From CAZBSE01 sp964610385 (lineage in GTDB: Bacteria > Actinomycetota > Humimicrobiia > Humimicrobiales > Humimicrobiaceae): a DNA stretch of 64,000 bases. The translations under genes were made by a program, and so were the position numbers. A model generated the notes under the pieces. The model ran no database searches. It saw nothing but the letters and a program-made list of their open reading frames with translations, and was not told the DNA's origin. Of this stretch, positions 8,132 to 15,839 are shown piece after piece. Positions within the stretch are counted from its first letter, which is position 1. Each line of letters begins with the position of its first letter. The stretch covers positions 93,814 through 157,813 of the forward strand of contig CAZSXW010000005.1 in assembly GCA_964610385.1 (NCBI GenBank), in the 5' to 3' direction.

Positions 8132-8815
8132 TTAGATCTGGGTGGAAAACATATAACCAACATTTCTTACCGTTTTTAACATAAGATTGTAGGGTGGGGG
8201 TATTTTTGACCGCAGCCTTCTTATATGCACATCCACGGTCCTGCTTCCTCCATAAAAATCATATTCCCAGACAGAAGAGAGCAATTTGTTTCTACTGAAG
8301 ACTTTGTCCTGGTGCTGAAGAAGAAGTTTAAAAAGTTCAAATTCTTTAAAGGTAAGCTCTATCGGCTTATAACCCACAGACAATTCATATTTATCAAGGT
8401 TAAGCACAAGGTTATTCACAACGATGCTGTTTTTAGGAGGAAAGATCTTCTTTTTTAAGGTAAGTGCTTTTATTCTTGCAGCTAGCTCTTTCTCAAGTTG
8501 AGTAAAGAGGATAAAATCATCGAATTCAATTTCATTTTCAATGAAAATATCTATTTGTGGAGTTTCTATTAAAAGAATTTTAAAAATCCCGGGTTTACCA
8601 AAACTGTTATTTAATTTTTTAAGCATGGCGGGATCAAGTTCTTTTAAGCTGGTTGTATCGATTATCAAAAGGGCTGTATCGTCTACCAGCAAGCCAAGAC
8701 TCTCTATTGTTTCTTCTGAATGCACGCGGTAGTTTTTACTTTCAAGGATATTCTTTATCTTTTTTACATTATCTTTGTTTTCGGAATATAACAGTATTGT
8801 TTTTTTCATATTCAT
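8132..8815 (-). CDS. Atypical OmpR-family response regulator, GlnR-like
   Basis: 227 residues. The N-terminal receiver (1-115) lacks the acidic pair that binds Mg2+: the usual V-D-D-E stretch reads L-L-Y-S-E-N. An aspartate is retained at position 53 (L-L-I-I-D). The C-terminal winged helix (about 128-225) is textbook OmpR/PhoB: L-T-F-K-E-F-E-L, then Y-D-F-Y-G-G-S-R-T-V-D-V-H-I-R-R-L-R and T-V-R-N-V-G-Y. Orphan regulators of this type with a degenerate receiver include actinobacterial GlnR, the global nitrogen regulator. Its position directly upstream of amtB-glnB-glnA on the same strand, with no sensor kinase, supports that role. Confidence 0.75.
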   Translation of the reverse strand: MNMKKTILLYSENKDNVKKIKNILESKNYRVHSEETIESLGLLVDDTALLIIDTTSLKELDPAMLKKLNNSFGKPGIFKILLIETPQIDIFIENEIEFDDFILFTQLEKELAARIKALTLKKKIFPPKNSIVVNNLVLNLDKYELSVGYKPIELTFKEFELFKLLLQHQDKVFSRNKLLSSVWEYDFYGGSRTVDVHIRRLRSKIPPPYNLMLKTVRNVGYMFSTQI

Positions 8816-9011
8816 AGCGATTTTTCCAATTCCATTGTAGATTTAATTAATATATCTAAAGAAGAAACAGTAATCAATACTATAAGCAAGATTATAAAAT
8901 TTTTTTTAATATTCATATTTTTCTATATTCAGCCATTGAAGTTTTTTTCTGTTAATCGTATTGTTTTATTCTACGACAACATAGGTATTTTTTAGTACCT
9001 GTACATTATAG

Positions 9012-9045
9012 AGTAATTAACACTATTAGAGAAATGTTAATTACT
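9012..9045. repeat. 11-bp perfect inverted repeat
   Basis: AGTAATTAACA (9012-9022) and TGTTAATTACT (9035-9045) are exact reverse complements separated by 12 bases. There is no T-tract, so it is not a typical terminator. A dimeric-regulator site or mRNA leader hairpin upstream of the small ORF at 9070 is possible. Confidence 0.5.
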
Positions 9046-9069
9046 GTTACTGAATTGGAGGGCTTGGTT

Positions 9070-9171
9070 ATGATAAATAAAACATATTTTATTTATCAGA
9101 ATATTGTTTTTTTTAATAATTATTATGTTAATATTATATTGCGCAAGCGCTTACTTTTTTTAAGGGAATAA
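9070..9171 (+). CDS. Possible 33-residue leader peptide before the LacI gene
   Basis: An ATG at 9070 follows GGAGGGC (9057-9063) at good spacing and opens a 33-codon frame that ends three bases before the lacI-type ATG. The product would be hydrophobic and rich in Phe, Tyr, Asn and Ile, with a basic L-R-K-R-L-L end. The frame runs across the putative operator. No homologue is recognised. It could be a leader ORF coupling translation to the regulator or simply a chance frame in AT-rich DNA. Confidence 0.25.
   Translation: MINKTYFIYQNIVFFNNYYVNIILRKRLLFLRE
9141..9153. promoter_or_regulatory. LacI-type operator, probable autoregulation site
   Basis: The sequence contains the palindrome AAGCGCTT (9145-9152), the central CpG core typical of LacI/GalR-family operators, 23 bases before the start of a LacI-family gene. 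A related sequence, AAGCACTTGCGT, occurs at 10735-10746. It is the reverse-strand match of this site (GCGCAAGCGCTT) with two differences. Confidence 0.6.
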
Positions 9172-9174
9172 GTT

Positions 9175-10185
9175 ATGGTGAACTATAATGACATAGCAAA
9201 AATGGCTAAAGTATCTCCAACAACAGTTTCACATGTAATCAACGAAACAAGATTTGTTATGCCCGAAACAAAAAAAAGGGTTCTTGAAGCAATGCAGAAA
9301 TTAAAATACCAGCCCAACCTACTTGCAAGGAGCCTTGCCACTGGAAAAACCCACACTGTCGGATTGGTTATTTCAGATATCAGAAATCCTTTTTATCCGG
9401 AACTTGTTCAGGGTGTAGAAGAATTGGCAGTAAAGAACGATTATAATGTGTTTCTATGCAATACTGATTATGATATTGAGAAAGGCTTAAAGTCAATAGG
9501 TGCATTAATGAAAAGGAAAGTAGATGGGATTATAGTAGCTTCCAGTCAGGTAGACAGCAATATAATAAACCAGCTTCTAGACACAGATTTTAATTTTGTG
9601 CTGGTGGATTGGGGTAAGAGAAATGTAGCAGTAGACAGTCTGTATTTTGATTACAAAGTTGGAATGATAGAATCTGTTTCATATTTAACTTCTCTTAAAC
9701 ACAGAAATATTTATTTTATAAGTGGTCCGGTTATACTAAAAACAGCAAAAATAAGAACACAGAATTTCATTGAAGCAGTTGAAAAGCAAAAGGGTGAGAT
9801 TTTAAATTATAAGATAATTGAAGGAGATCATAAGATAGAAGGTGGCTGCAATGCTGCTAAAAAAATTTTAAAGGAAAAGACACTCCCTACAGCAATTATA
9901 TGCTCAAATGATTTGACGGCAATAGGAGCGATTAAAACTTTTAAGGCCAGTGGTATCAAAGTCCCTGATGACATATCTGTTATAGGTTTGGACAATATAG
10001 CATTGACAGAGATAATTTCACCTTCGCTGACTACAATAGAATTGGAGAGATATAGGATAGGTAAAGTTGCAATGGAGCTACTGCTGAACAGGCTTAGAGA
10101 TAAAGATTTACCAAAGCAGACATGTATTTTTAAAACAAAACTGATTATAAGAGATAGTACGTGTCAGCGAAGGATTGATGATTGA
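9175..10185 (+). CDS. LacI/GalR-family transcriptional regulator
   Basis: 336 residues. The N-terminal helix-turn-helix (about 3-24) reads Y-N-D-I-A-K-M-A-K-V-S-P-T-T-V-S-H-V-I-N, followed by the hinge helix with L-A-R-S-L-A-T-G at 52-59. From G-L-V-I-S-D-I-R-N-P-F-Y onward it is a periplasmic-binding-protein-like effector domain (60-330), including the late D-D-I-S-V-I-G-L-D-N segment. It probably controls the adjacent sugar ABC transporter and galK/galT genes in response to a sugar. An operator-like palindrome lies just upstream of its start. AAGGGAA is the ribosome site. Confidence 0.9.
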   Translation: MVNYNDIAKMAKVSPTTVSHVINETRFVMPETKKRVLEAMQKLKYQPNLLARSLATGKTHTVGLVISDIRNPFYPELVQGVEELAVKNDYNVFLCNTDYDIEKGLKSIGALMKRKVDGIIVASSQVDSNIINQLLDTDFNFVLVDWGKRNVAVDSLYFDYKVGMIESVSYLTSLKHRNIYFISGPVILKTAKIRTQNFIEAVEKQKGEILNYKIIEGDHKIEGGCNAAKKILKEKTLPTAIICSNDLTAIGAIKTFKASGIKVPDDISVIGLDNIALTEIISPSLTTIELERYRIGKVAMELLLNRLRDKDLPKQTCIFKTKLIIRDSTCQRRIDD

Positions 10186-10223
10186 CAAAATAGTTTAAAA
10201 GAAATTAGATATCCTGGAAGGTC

Positions 10224-10726
10224 TTGCCGAAAACGAAAGCAAAATTCATAATTATTTTCTTAATATTAATCCTGATTTTTAATATCTTCATTGCTTGCAG
10301 CAAAGGAGACGGAGCAGAAATCGCTACAGAAAAAGGCGAAGTAACCAAAACTGATGTTAGTTGTGATGAATGCAGGAGACTGGATTTTGGAAAGGATTGG
10401 AAATTCATCCTGCTGAAGCTCATAGCGGAAACAATACTGTCCCATCATAAATGGTATGACGGAAGCGGATATCCCAGGGGGGGGGTAAAAGGTGAGGAAA
10501 TTTCAATACTCTCAAAGATATCTTTTCTTATTAACTCCTATGAAGCCATGACAAGTGACAGGCCCTACCGCAAGAAGATGAATAAAAAGTAGGCAATAGA
10601 AGAGATTAAAAAGTATAGTGGTAAGCAGTTTGATCCAAAGATCCAGACTTTTTGTGAAGATATTGAAAAAGGAGGAAAAAATATCAAAATAATTCAGAAG
10701 CTTGACACAGCAGACGTTTTTTTATA
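10224..10726 (+). pseudogene. Decayed HD-GYP gene joined to a lipoprotein signal peptide
   Basis: From TTG 10224 the first 40 codons read as a lipoprotein signal with lipobox F-I-A-C (Cys24) and a G-D-G-A-E linker. About 60 codons in, the frame becomes an HD-GYP C-terminus: H-H-K-W-Y-D-G-S-G-Y-P, then S-D-R-P-Y-R-K-K-M. An in-frame TAG at 10590 interrupts it. After the stop the same frame continues A-I-E-E-I-K-K-Y-S-G-K-Q-F-D-P to a final TAG at 10724-10726. The HD catalytic half is missing and an extra glycine codon sits in a run of eight G at 10481-10488. This looks like deletion fusing a binding-protein signal peptide to a phosphodiesterase tail. Confidence 0.75.
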
Positions 10727-11057
10727 GGATAAGAAAGCACTTGCGTAATTATTTTAACTTTTTATTTTAAGTGATTAAGGTTAAATTTTTAATACGATTG
10801 AAGCACAGTCAATAAGTTCAATTGTGTAAATAGTTCGGTTGGAAGAATTTTTTTTCATTAAAACTTAAGACTTTTAATATAAATACAATTGAAAAACCTC
10901 GAAGATATTAGTATACATTAAAAGTTAATTTGTTAAATTAACTAATATAAGCTATAAATAAAAATACTAAAAGTAATACACACGAATAAATGAAGAAAGG
11001 AGGTAAGTTTTTAAGAGATCATTTATTAACCAAGAATTTTGAAAGAAGGGTTTAAAA
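10727..11057. other. Upstream region of the sugar ABC operon
   Basis: 331 bases without a gene. It contains a second LacI-like half-palindromic site (10735-10746) and a 9-bp inverted repeat, AGTTAATTT-gtt-AAATTAACT (10923-10943). A perfect ribosome site, AAGGAGGT (10995-11002), is not followed by a usable start codon. The gene's own ribosome site, GAAAGAAGGG, is at 11041-11050. No clear -35/-10 pair could be chosen. Confidence 0.5.
10735..10746. promoter_or_regulatory. Candidate second LacI-family operator
   Basis: AAGCACTTGCGT matches the reverse complement of the 9141-9152 site at 10 of 12 positions. It sits about 310 bases before the sugar-binding protein gene, at the border of the HD-GYP pseudogene, which suggests the same regulator acts on both transcription units. 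Confidence 0.4.
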
Positions 11058-12074
11058 ATGAAAAGATTATCTTTGTGGTTAGTAATTTTAGTAATCAGTG
11101 TGGCGATAGTTGTGTCTTTTTCATCATTATATGGATGTGAAGGAGAAGGAGCTGCAGGCGGAAAACACTTTGAAGAAGTAACTATATGGTTCTTCCCAGG
11201 GGGACCTGAAGGAGGACCGTTTGCCAGCGTAGTTTATAACGGAGCAAAAGCTGCAGAAGAGGATTTAGGGTGTGATGTGACTTACGTTTGGTCCGATTGG
11301 AACGTGGAAACAATGATTTCACAATTTAAAGATGCGGTTGCATCAAATCCAGATGGTATTTGTATAATGGGGCATCCTGGAGAAGACGCATTCGGACCGT
11401 TGGTAGATGAAGCCGAAGCAAAGGGAATCATAGTAACAAGCCAGAATACTGAGCTTCCAGGCCTTGAGGAAAAATATGGCGCTAACGGTTTTGGCTATGT
11501 CGGTGCTTCCAACTACTCTGCAGGGTACAATTTAGCAAAACAGGCTGTAGTTGAATTTGGCCTGGGAGAAGGAGATAAGGCTTTGGTCTGGGGTCTTTTA
11601 GCACAACCGACCCGTGGGTTGAGGTCACAGGGTTGCATAGATGGTCTTGAAGAGGCAGGGCTGGTAGTTGATTACTTAGAGATCTCGGATGAAATAAATG
11701 CTGACGCGACTCTGGGTACTCCGGTAGTAACAGGATATGTATCAGCAAATCCGGATGTTAAATTAATAATAACTGACCACGGTGCACTTACTTCAACAGT
11801 GGCAACTTATGGCGATGCTGCAGGGTTAGACCCCGGCGAAGTGAATTTTGCTGGTTTCGATCTCTCAGCCGCTTCGGTCGATGCTATTAAATCCGGATAC
11901 TTAGGACTTATAATTGACCAGCAGCCGTACTTGCAGGGATATCTGCCTATCCTTCAGGTCTGCCTGACCAAGACCTACTATTTTGCAGGTCTCCATGTTG
12001 ATACCGGAAGTGGTTTTGTAGATGCAGAAAATGTAGATCTTTTGTCAGGTCTGGCAGAGGAAGGGATCAGATAA
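11058..12074 (+). CDS. Sugar ABC transporter substrate-binding lipoprotein (ribose/galactose-type)
   Basis: 338 residues. A hydrophobic signal peptide ends in lipobox S-L-Y-G-C (Cys27), followed by an acidic G-rich linker, so the mature protein is a membrane-anchored lipoprotein. The remainder (about 40-335) has the type-I periplasmic-binding fold of the PF13407 family. Typical features are A-A-E-E-D-L-G-C near 66-73, N-P-D-G-I-C-I-M-G-H-P near 96-106 and D-P-G-E-V-N-F-A-G-F-D late. These proteins deliver pentoses, hexoses or related compounds. Galactose or a galactoside is the best guess because galK and galT follow. It is three bases from the ATPase gene. Confidence 0.88.
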   Translation: MKRLSLWLVILVISVAIVVSFSSLYGCEGEGAAGGKHFEEVTIWFFPGGPEGGPFASVVYNGAKAAEEDLGCDVTYVWSDWNVETMISQFKDAVASNPDGICIMGHPGEDAFGPLVDEAEAKGIIVTSQNTELPGLEEKYGANGFGYVGASNYSAGYNLAKQAVVEFGLGEGDKALVWGLLAQPTRGLRSQGCIDGLEEAGLVVDYLEISDEINADATLGTPVVTGYVSANPDVKLIITDHGALTSTVATYGDAAGLDPGEVNFAGFDLSAASVDAIKSGYLGLIIDQQPYLQGYLPILQVCLTKTYYFAGLHVDTGSGFVDAENVDLLSGLAEEGIR

Positions 12075-12077
12075 ACT

Positions 12078-12875
12078 ATGAAAGAAGACGCAGTAATTTC
12101 TCCAAATAAAACAGTAACTAAACCTCTGGTAAAAATGGTAAATATACATAAATCCTATGGGGCAGTTACTGCGTTAAATGGAGTGGATTTTGAAGTCGGA
12201 AGAAATGAAATTGTTGGACTTATAGGAGATAATGGAGCTGGTAAGTCTACCCTTATTAAAGTACTGACCGGAGTAGAAAATAAGGATGAAGGGCAGATTT
12301 ACTGGAAAGATGAGGAAATAAAAAGGCAGACTGTTGAAAATTCTCGCAATATAGGAATTGAAACAGTTTTTCAGGATAGAGCCCTGGCTGAAAAGCAGAA
12401 CATCTGGAGAAATCTTTTTATGGGAAGAGAATTGACCTATGGGCGGACAGGATTCATAAAAATAGGTGAATCAAAAAAGGAGGCAATCAAACTGCTAAAA
12501 AATATGATCGGATTTACCCAGTCAGGTCTTACCTCCAATCTGGGTGTTATGGGTCTGTCCGGCGGTGAAAAACAGGGAATAGCCATAGCCAGAGCCCTTT
12601 ATTTTGATGCGCAGTTGATTATCTTGGATGAACCTACCAACAATCTTTCACTTTCTGAGACAAATAAGGTACTGGACTTTGTCAGGTGGATAAAAGCTCA
12701 TGGAAAATCCTGTATTTTCATAACTCACAGTATTTATCATGTTTATTCGGTCGCCGATAGATTTGTTGTTCTAGATCGGGGAAATACCGTAGGAGAATTT
12801 TTAAAGAAGGATCTATCACTGGATGAGCTGGTTGGAAAGCTGGAATATGTAGCCAAACATGGTAAGATGGATTAG
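12078..12875 (+). CDS. Sugar ABC transporter ATP-binding protein, single-domain
   Basis: 265 residues with one complete nucleotide-binding domain. Walker A G-D-N-G-A-G-K-S is at 50-57, the Q-loop Gln at 99, the signature L-S-G-G-E at 160-164, Walker B L-I-I-L-D-E-P at 180-186 and the H-loop His at 217. Sugar importers of the RbsA/MglA class usually carry two fused domains of about 500 residues. This gene resembles the single-domain FrcA-type variant, so the transporter probably uses a homodimer. It begins three bases after the binding-protein gene and is separated from the permease by 177 bases with a strong hairpin. Confidence 0.9.
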   Translation: MKEDAVISPNKTVTKPLVKMVNIHKSYGAVTALNGVDFEVGRNEIVGLIGDNGAGKSTLIKVLTGVENKDEGQIYWKDEEIKRQTVENSRNIGIETVFQDRALAEKQNIWRNLFMGRELTYGRTGFIKIGESKKEAIKLLKNMIGFTQSGLTSNLGVMGLSGGEKQGIAIARALYFDAQLIILDEPTNNLSLSETNKVLDFVRWIKAHGKSCIFITHSIYHVYSVADRFVVLDRGNTVGEFLKKDLSLDELVGKLEYVAKHGKMD

Positions 12876-12915
12876 GCTGGTATTATAAAATAATGGTTAT
12901 AGAATATATCGGAAT

Positions 12916-12949
12916 TTGCCTTGGCTGTAAGAGGTTACAGCCAAGGCAA
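12916..12949 (+). repeat. Strong intercistronic hairpin between ATPase and permease genes
   Basis: TTGCCTTGGCTGTAA (12916-12930) and TTACAGCCAAGGCAA (12935-12949) form a perfect 15-bp stem around the tetraloop GAGG. The bases after it (GTTTATAAAA) make a poor U-tract. It lies inside an operon, so partial termination or an RNase-blocking structure that lowers permease relative to binding protein and ATPase is more likely than a full terminator. Confidence 0.75.
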
Positions 12950-13052
12950 GTTTATAAAATAATAATACTTAGAAGATTTATTTAGATTGTCCGAGCATAG
13001 AAGTTGAGGTGGAAATGATTACAAAATTACAATTGGAAGAGTAACGGCAAGA

Positions 13053-14075
13053 ATGTTAGAAAAAATTAAACAAAAAATAAGTGAGTCTAAATTACAGTTG
13101 AGTATATTTGGAGTATTAATAATTGTATTTATATTGTTTATTATTGGAAATCCTAGAACTTTTCTTAGTTATAATATCTATTATTCATTTATGTCAACAA
13201 TTCCTTTTTCGGCTATTTTAGCTTTATCATTGACACTGGTCATTATTTTAGGAGAGATCGATCTATCGTTCCCTTCAGTAATGGGCTTTTGTGCCTGGGT
13301 GTTTTCGGCCGTATTTAATCAGACGGATAATATCTATTTAGCATTTGTCATATGCCTGGCTGTGGGTATGTTTGCCGGGTTTATAAACAGTGTTCTGATA
13401 GTTAGAGTAGGCATCCCCTCGCTGATATTGACCATTGGAATGATGTTTCTTTGGCGGGGGCTGGTTTATATAGCAAGCGGGGGAAGAGGATTATCCCTGG
13501 TGAGTTCACAGGGAACGTTTTTATATAAAGCACTGGTTGGAAGAATAGGAGGTGTGGTCCCTGCCCAGGCGGTGTGGGCTGTTGTCATTGCTATAATTTT
13601 TTCATTGATTTTAAACCGCCACAGATTTGGTGCTCATATGCTATATACCGGGGATGATGCTGTAAGCGCAAAAATGATGGGTGTAAATGTTGGGAGAGTA
13701 AAAACAATTGTCTTTATGCAGGTAGGAGTCTGTGCTGCATTTGTGGGTGTCCTTGCCACTCTGGAAGTATTGTATTTATGGCCGTCAACGGGTGAAGGCT
13801 ATCTTATGAAATCACTGGCTTCCGTATTTATAGGAGGGACTTCAGTGTTTGGCGGAATGGGGACTATTTTCGGTACTTTTATAGGAGCTATAATCATGGG
13901 GTCTCTGGAAGCTGGTATTGTTTCAGGAGGAATTTCAGGATTCTGGACCCAGTTTGTCTTTGGTCTGGTTATAGTCCTGTCTCTTACCATTTATGCTTAT
14001 ATGAATAAAAGATTAAGTCTTGGTAGAAAATTCGTAGGATTTATAAAATCGCTGTTCAGAAGAGAAAAGAAATAA
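13053..14075 (+). CDS. Sugar ABC transporter permease (RbsC/FrcC family)
   Basis: 340 residues with about nine or ten hydrophobic helices. L-I-L-T-I-G-M-M-F-L-W-R-G near 125-137, G-A-H-M-L-Y-T-G-D-D near 194-203 and the late F-I-G-G-T-S-V-F-G-G-M-G-T-I-F-G-T segment (around 260) are characteristic of the PF02653 branched-chain/ribose permease family. It forms the membrane channel for the binding protein and ATPase upstream. The C-terminus is strongly basic. It sits 177 bases from the ATPase gene beyond a hairpin. Confidence 0.9.
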   Translation: MLEKIKQKISESKLQLSIFGVLIIVFILFIIGNPRTFLSYNIYYSFMSTIPFSAILALSLTLVIILGEIDLSFPSVMGFCAWVFSAVFNQTDNIYLAFVICLAVGMFAGFINSVLIVRVGIPSLILTIGMMFLWRGLVYIASGGRGLSLVSSQGTFLYKALVGRIGGVVPAQAVWAVVIAIIFSLILNRHRFGAHMLYTGDDAVSAKMMGVNVGRVKTIVFMQVGVCAAFVGVLATLEVLYLWPSTGEGYLMKSLASVFIGGTSVFGGMGTIFGTFIGAIIMGSLEAGIVSGGISGFWTQFVFGLVIVLSLTIYAYMNKRLSLGRKFVGFIKSLFRREKK

Positions 14076-14376
14076 AATAAATGCAGATATTTCAAGGTAT
14101 TAAAAAAAGCTGATGTATATAACTTGCATAAGCATATAATTACCAATTAGAAGAAAGACGAATTAATAATTATTTCATTTACTACCAGGAATTATTACAC
14201 TAATCTAAAGAAATATTTGGAACTGAAATCCTGAAAAGTTGAGATCCTGGATAATTAACAGCAATTAGATTATCTTAATAGAAAGTAGTTGAAACTTTAA
14301 GAAATCGAATGAGAATAAAGCTTCAAGGTCAAATAATCTTGTATCCTTAAAAAGGAAATTAAAAAGTAAAAATAGA
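14076..14376. other. Gene-free interval between permease and galK
   Basis: 301 bases, very AT-rich. No ORF with homology, strong hairpin or clear promoter was seen. The galK ribosome site is weak (AAAGGAAA at 14350-14357, 19 bases before the ATG). Confidence 0.5.
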
Positions 14377-15606
14377 ATGGAAGAATTACAAATTAGGGAA
14401 TACTTTAAGGAATTACATGATGTATTTTTTAATGTATTCGTGGAAGTCAATAAAAATAAGAAAGATATTTTAAAAAAGAAAGACCTAATAAATATTCTAT
14501 CCCCTGGTAGGGTGAATATAATCGGTGAGCATACGGATTATAATTTAGGTCTTTCTATAAATGCTGCCATAAATAAATACATATTTATAACCGGATTTAA
14601 AAATAAATCGGATTATGTAAATGTTTTTTCAAAACACTTAAATGATTCAAAAAGTTTCTCGCTAAAGGATATTACTTTTGATAAGAGCACAGGCTGGATA
14701 AATTATATAAAGGGGGTTTTAAAAGAATATATCCAGCGTGATTATAGAACCGGCGGGTTTAATCTTGTCGTGGACGGTAACCTCCCCATAGGCGCGGGTG
14801 TTAGTTCATCAGCTTCTCTTGAGGTTGGTGTTGCAAGGTTTATTGAACAGCTTTTTAATTTAAAAGTAGATAAGAAAAAAGTAGTACAATATTGCAATAA
14901 TGCTGAAAATGACTTTGTGGGAGTAAATTGTGGATTCATGGACCAGTTTGCAGTGACTTACGGAAAGAAAGATAATGTGATTTTCTTAGATTTTAAAGAC
15001 CTCTCTTATGAATATATCCCATTTAGTCTTGAGGATAATCTGATCCTGATCATTGATTCCAAAGAGGAAAGAAATCTGGTAAATACCGAATATAATAATA
15101 GAAGAAAAGAATGCAATGATGCTGTTCAGCTAATACAGAAAATAACGAAAAATAAAAATATTAGTTCTTTATCAGATGTAGGACTGGAAATGATTGATGG
15201 TTTAAGTGGTAAGATGCCCGGTAAGCTTTTTAAAAGAGTAAAACATGTTGTCACAGAAAATAATAGAGTGTTGCTGTCAAAAGAATATCTGCTTAAAGGG
15301 GACATTGAAAAATTAGGTCAGGTATTGTTAGAATCCCACCAAAGTCTGAGATATAATTACGAAGTATCGACCGATAAGCTTAATTATCTGGTTGATGAGA
15401 TTAGTAAGATCAAAGGTGTTTATGGCGGAAGGTTGATGGGGGCAGGTTTTGGCGGGAGCGTTATTAGTATCGTAAGTAAAAGTCGTATTGATGCTATTAT
15501 TGACTTATTAGGGGCTAGGTATTATGAGGAATTTAATGTAAAACCTGATTTTATAGAATGTTTGTTCTCGGATGGAGCAAAGAGAGTTGAGTTAAAGGAT
15601 ATCTAA
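14377..15606 (+). CDS. galK: Galactokinase
   Basis: 409 residues, slightly longer than the usual 380-390. It phosphorylates galactose to galactose-1-phosphate with ATP. All three GHMP-kinase motifs are visible: the substrate signature G-R-V-N-I-I-G-E-H-T-D-Y-N at 44-56, the ATP loop P-I-G-A-G-V-S-S-S-A-S at 135-145, and the late G-G-R-L-M-G-A-G-F-G-G-S. The first 35 residues are extra and charged. galT follows after one small gene, completing the first two Leloir steps. No galE is present in the window. It probably belongs to the regulon of the LacI-type protein upstream. Confidence 0.93.
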   Translation: MEELQIREYFKELHDVFFNVFVEVNKNKKDILKKKDLINILSPGRVNIIGEHTDYNLGLSINAAINKYIFITGFKNKSDYVNVFSKHLNDSKSFSLKDITFDKSTGWINYIKGVLKEYIQRDYRTGGFNLVVDGNLPIGAGVSSSASLEVGVARFIEQLFNLKVDKKKVVQYCNNAENDFVGVNCGFMDQFAVTYGKKDNVIFLDFKDLSYEYIPFSLEDNLILIIDSKEERNLVNTEYNNRRKECNDAVQLIQKITKNKNISSLSDVGLEMIDGLSGKMPGKLFKRVKHVVTENNRVLLSKEYLLKGDIEKLGQVLLESHQSLRYNYEVSTDKLNYLVDEISKIKGVYGGRLMGAGFGGSVISIVSKSRIDAIIDLLGARYYEEFNVKPDFIECLFSDGAKRVELKDI

Positions 15607-15611
15607 TATAA

Positions 15612-15821
15612 ATGGGAAAAGAAAAACCAGAATCAAATATCAATATTGAGGTACGGTCTAAGAAAAGTCTTGGCACATCAGGCAAAGAAAGGCAGAGTAA
15701 TGAAAGCAAAACTCTGGAAAATAAAGGGTGTAAAGGTGGTTTAAATCTGAACAAAAGGGTAATAAAGAAGGATGATGGAAGGTATTTGATATATTACGAT
15801 TTTCAGCACCATTCTGAATGA
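15612..15821 (+). CDS. Small hypothetical protein between galK and galT
   Basis: 69 residues, highly charged, starting five bases after the galK stop with AAGGAT (15595-15600) as a possible ribosome site. The N-terminal half looks disordered (K/E/S/N-rich). The C-terminus is more structured: R-V-I-K-K-D-D-G-R-Y-L-I-Y-Y-D-F. I do not recognise a function. Its stop codon TGA (15819-15821) is in the same frame as galT, which follows after six codons with no intervening stop, so the two ORFs form one frame broken only by this TGA. Confidence 0.5.
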   Translation: MGKEKPESNINIEVRSKKSLGTSGKERQSNESKTLENKGCKGGLNLNKRVIKKDDGRYLIYYDFQHHSE

Positions 15822-15839
15822 TCAGGGAGGTATAAAATA

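Larger units (their letters stand above)
8816..9174. other. Divergent regulatory interval between the GlnR-like gene and the LacI gene
   Basis: 359 bases without a long gene. It holds an 11-bp inverted repeat (9012-9045), a 33-codon leader-like ORF (9070-9171) and a LacI-type operator (9145-9152), each described separately. The remaining part, about 8816-9000, is very AT-rich and shows nothing recognisable. Confidence 0.6.

Noticed and set aside
10224..10726. Recoding of the TAG codon (read-through) in the HD-GYP fragment
   Set aside because: The protein also lacks the HD half and carries an extra glycine, so decay is the simpler explanation.
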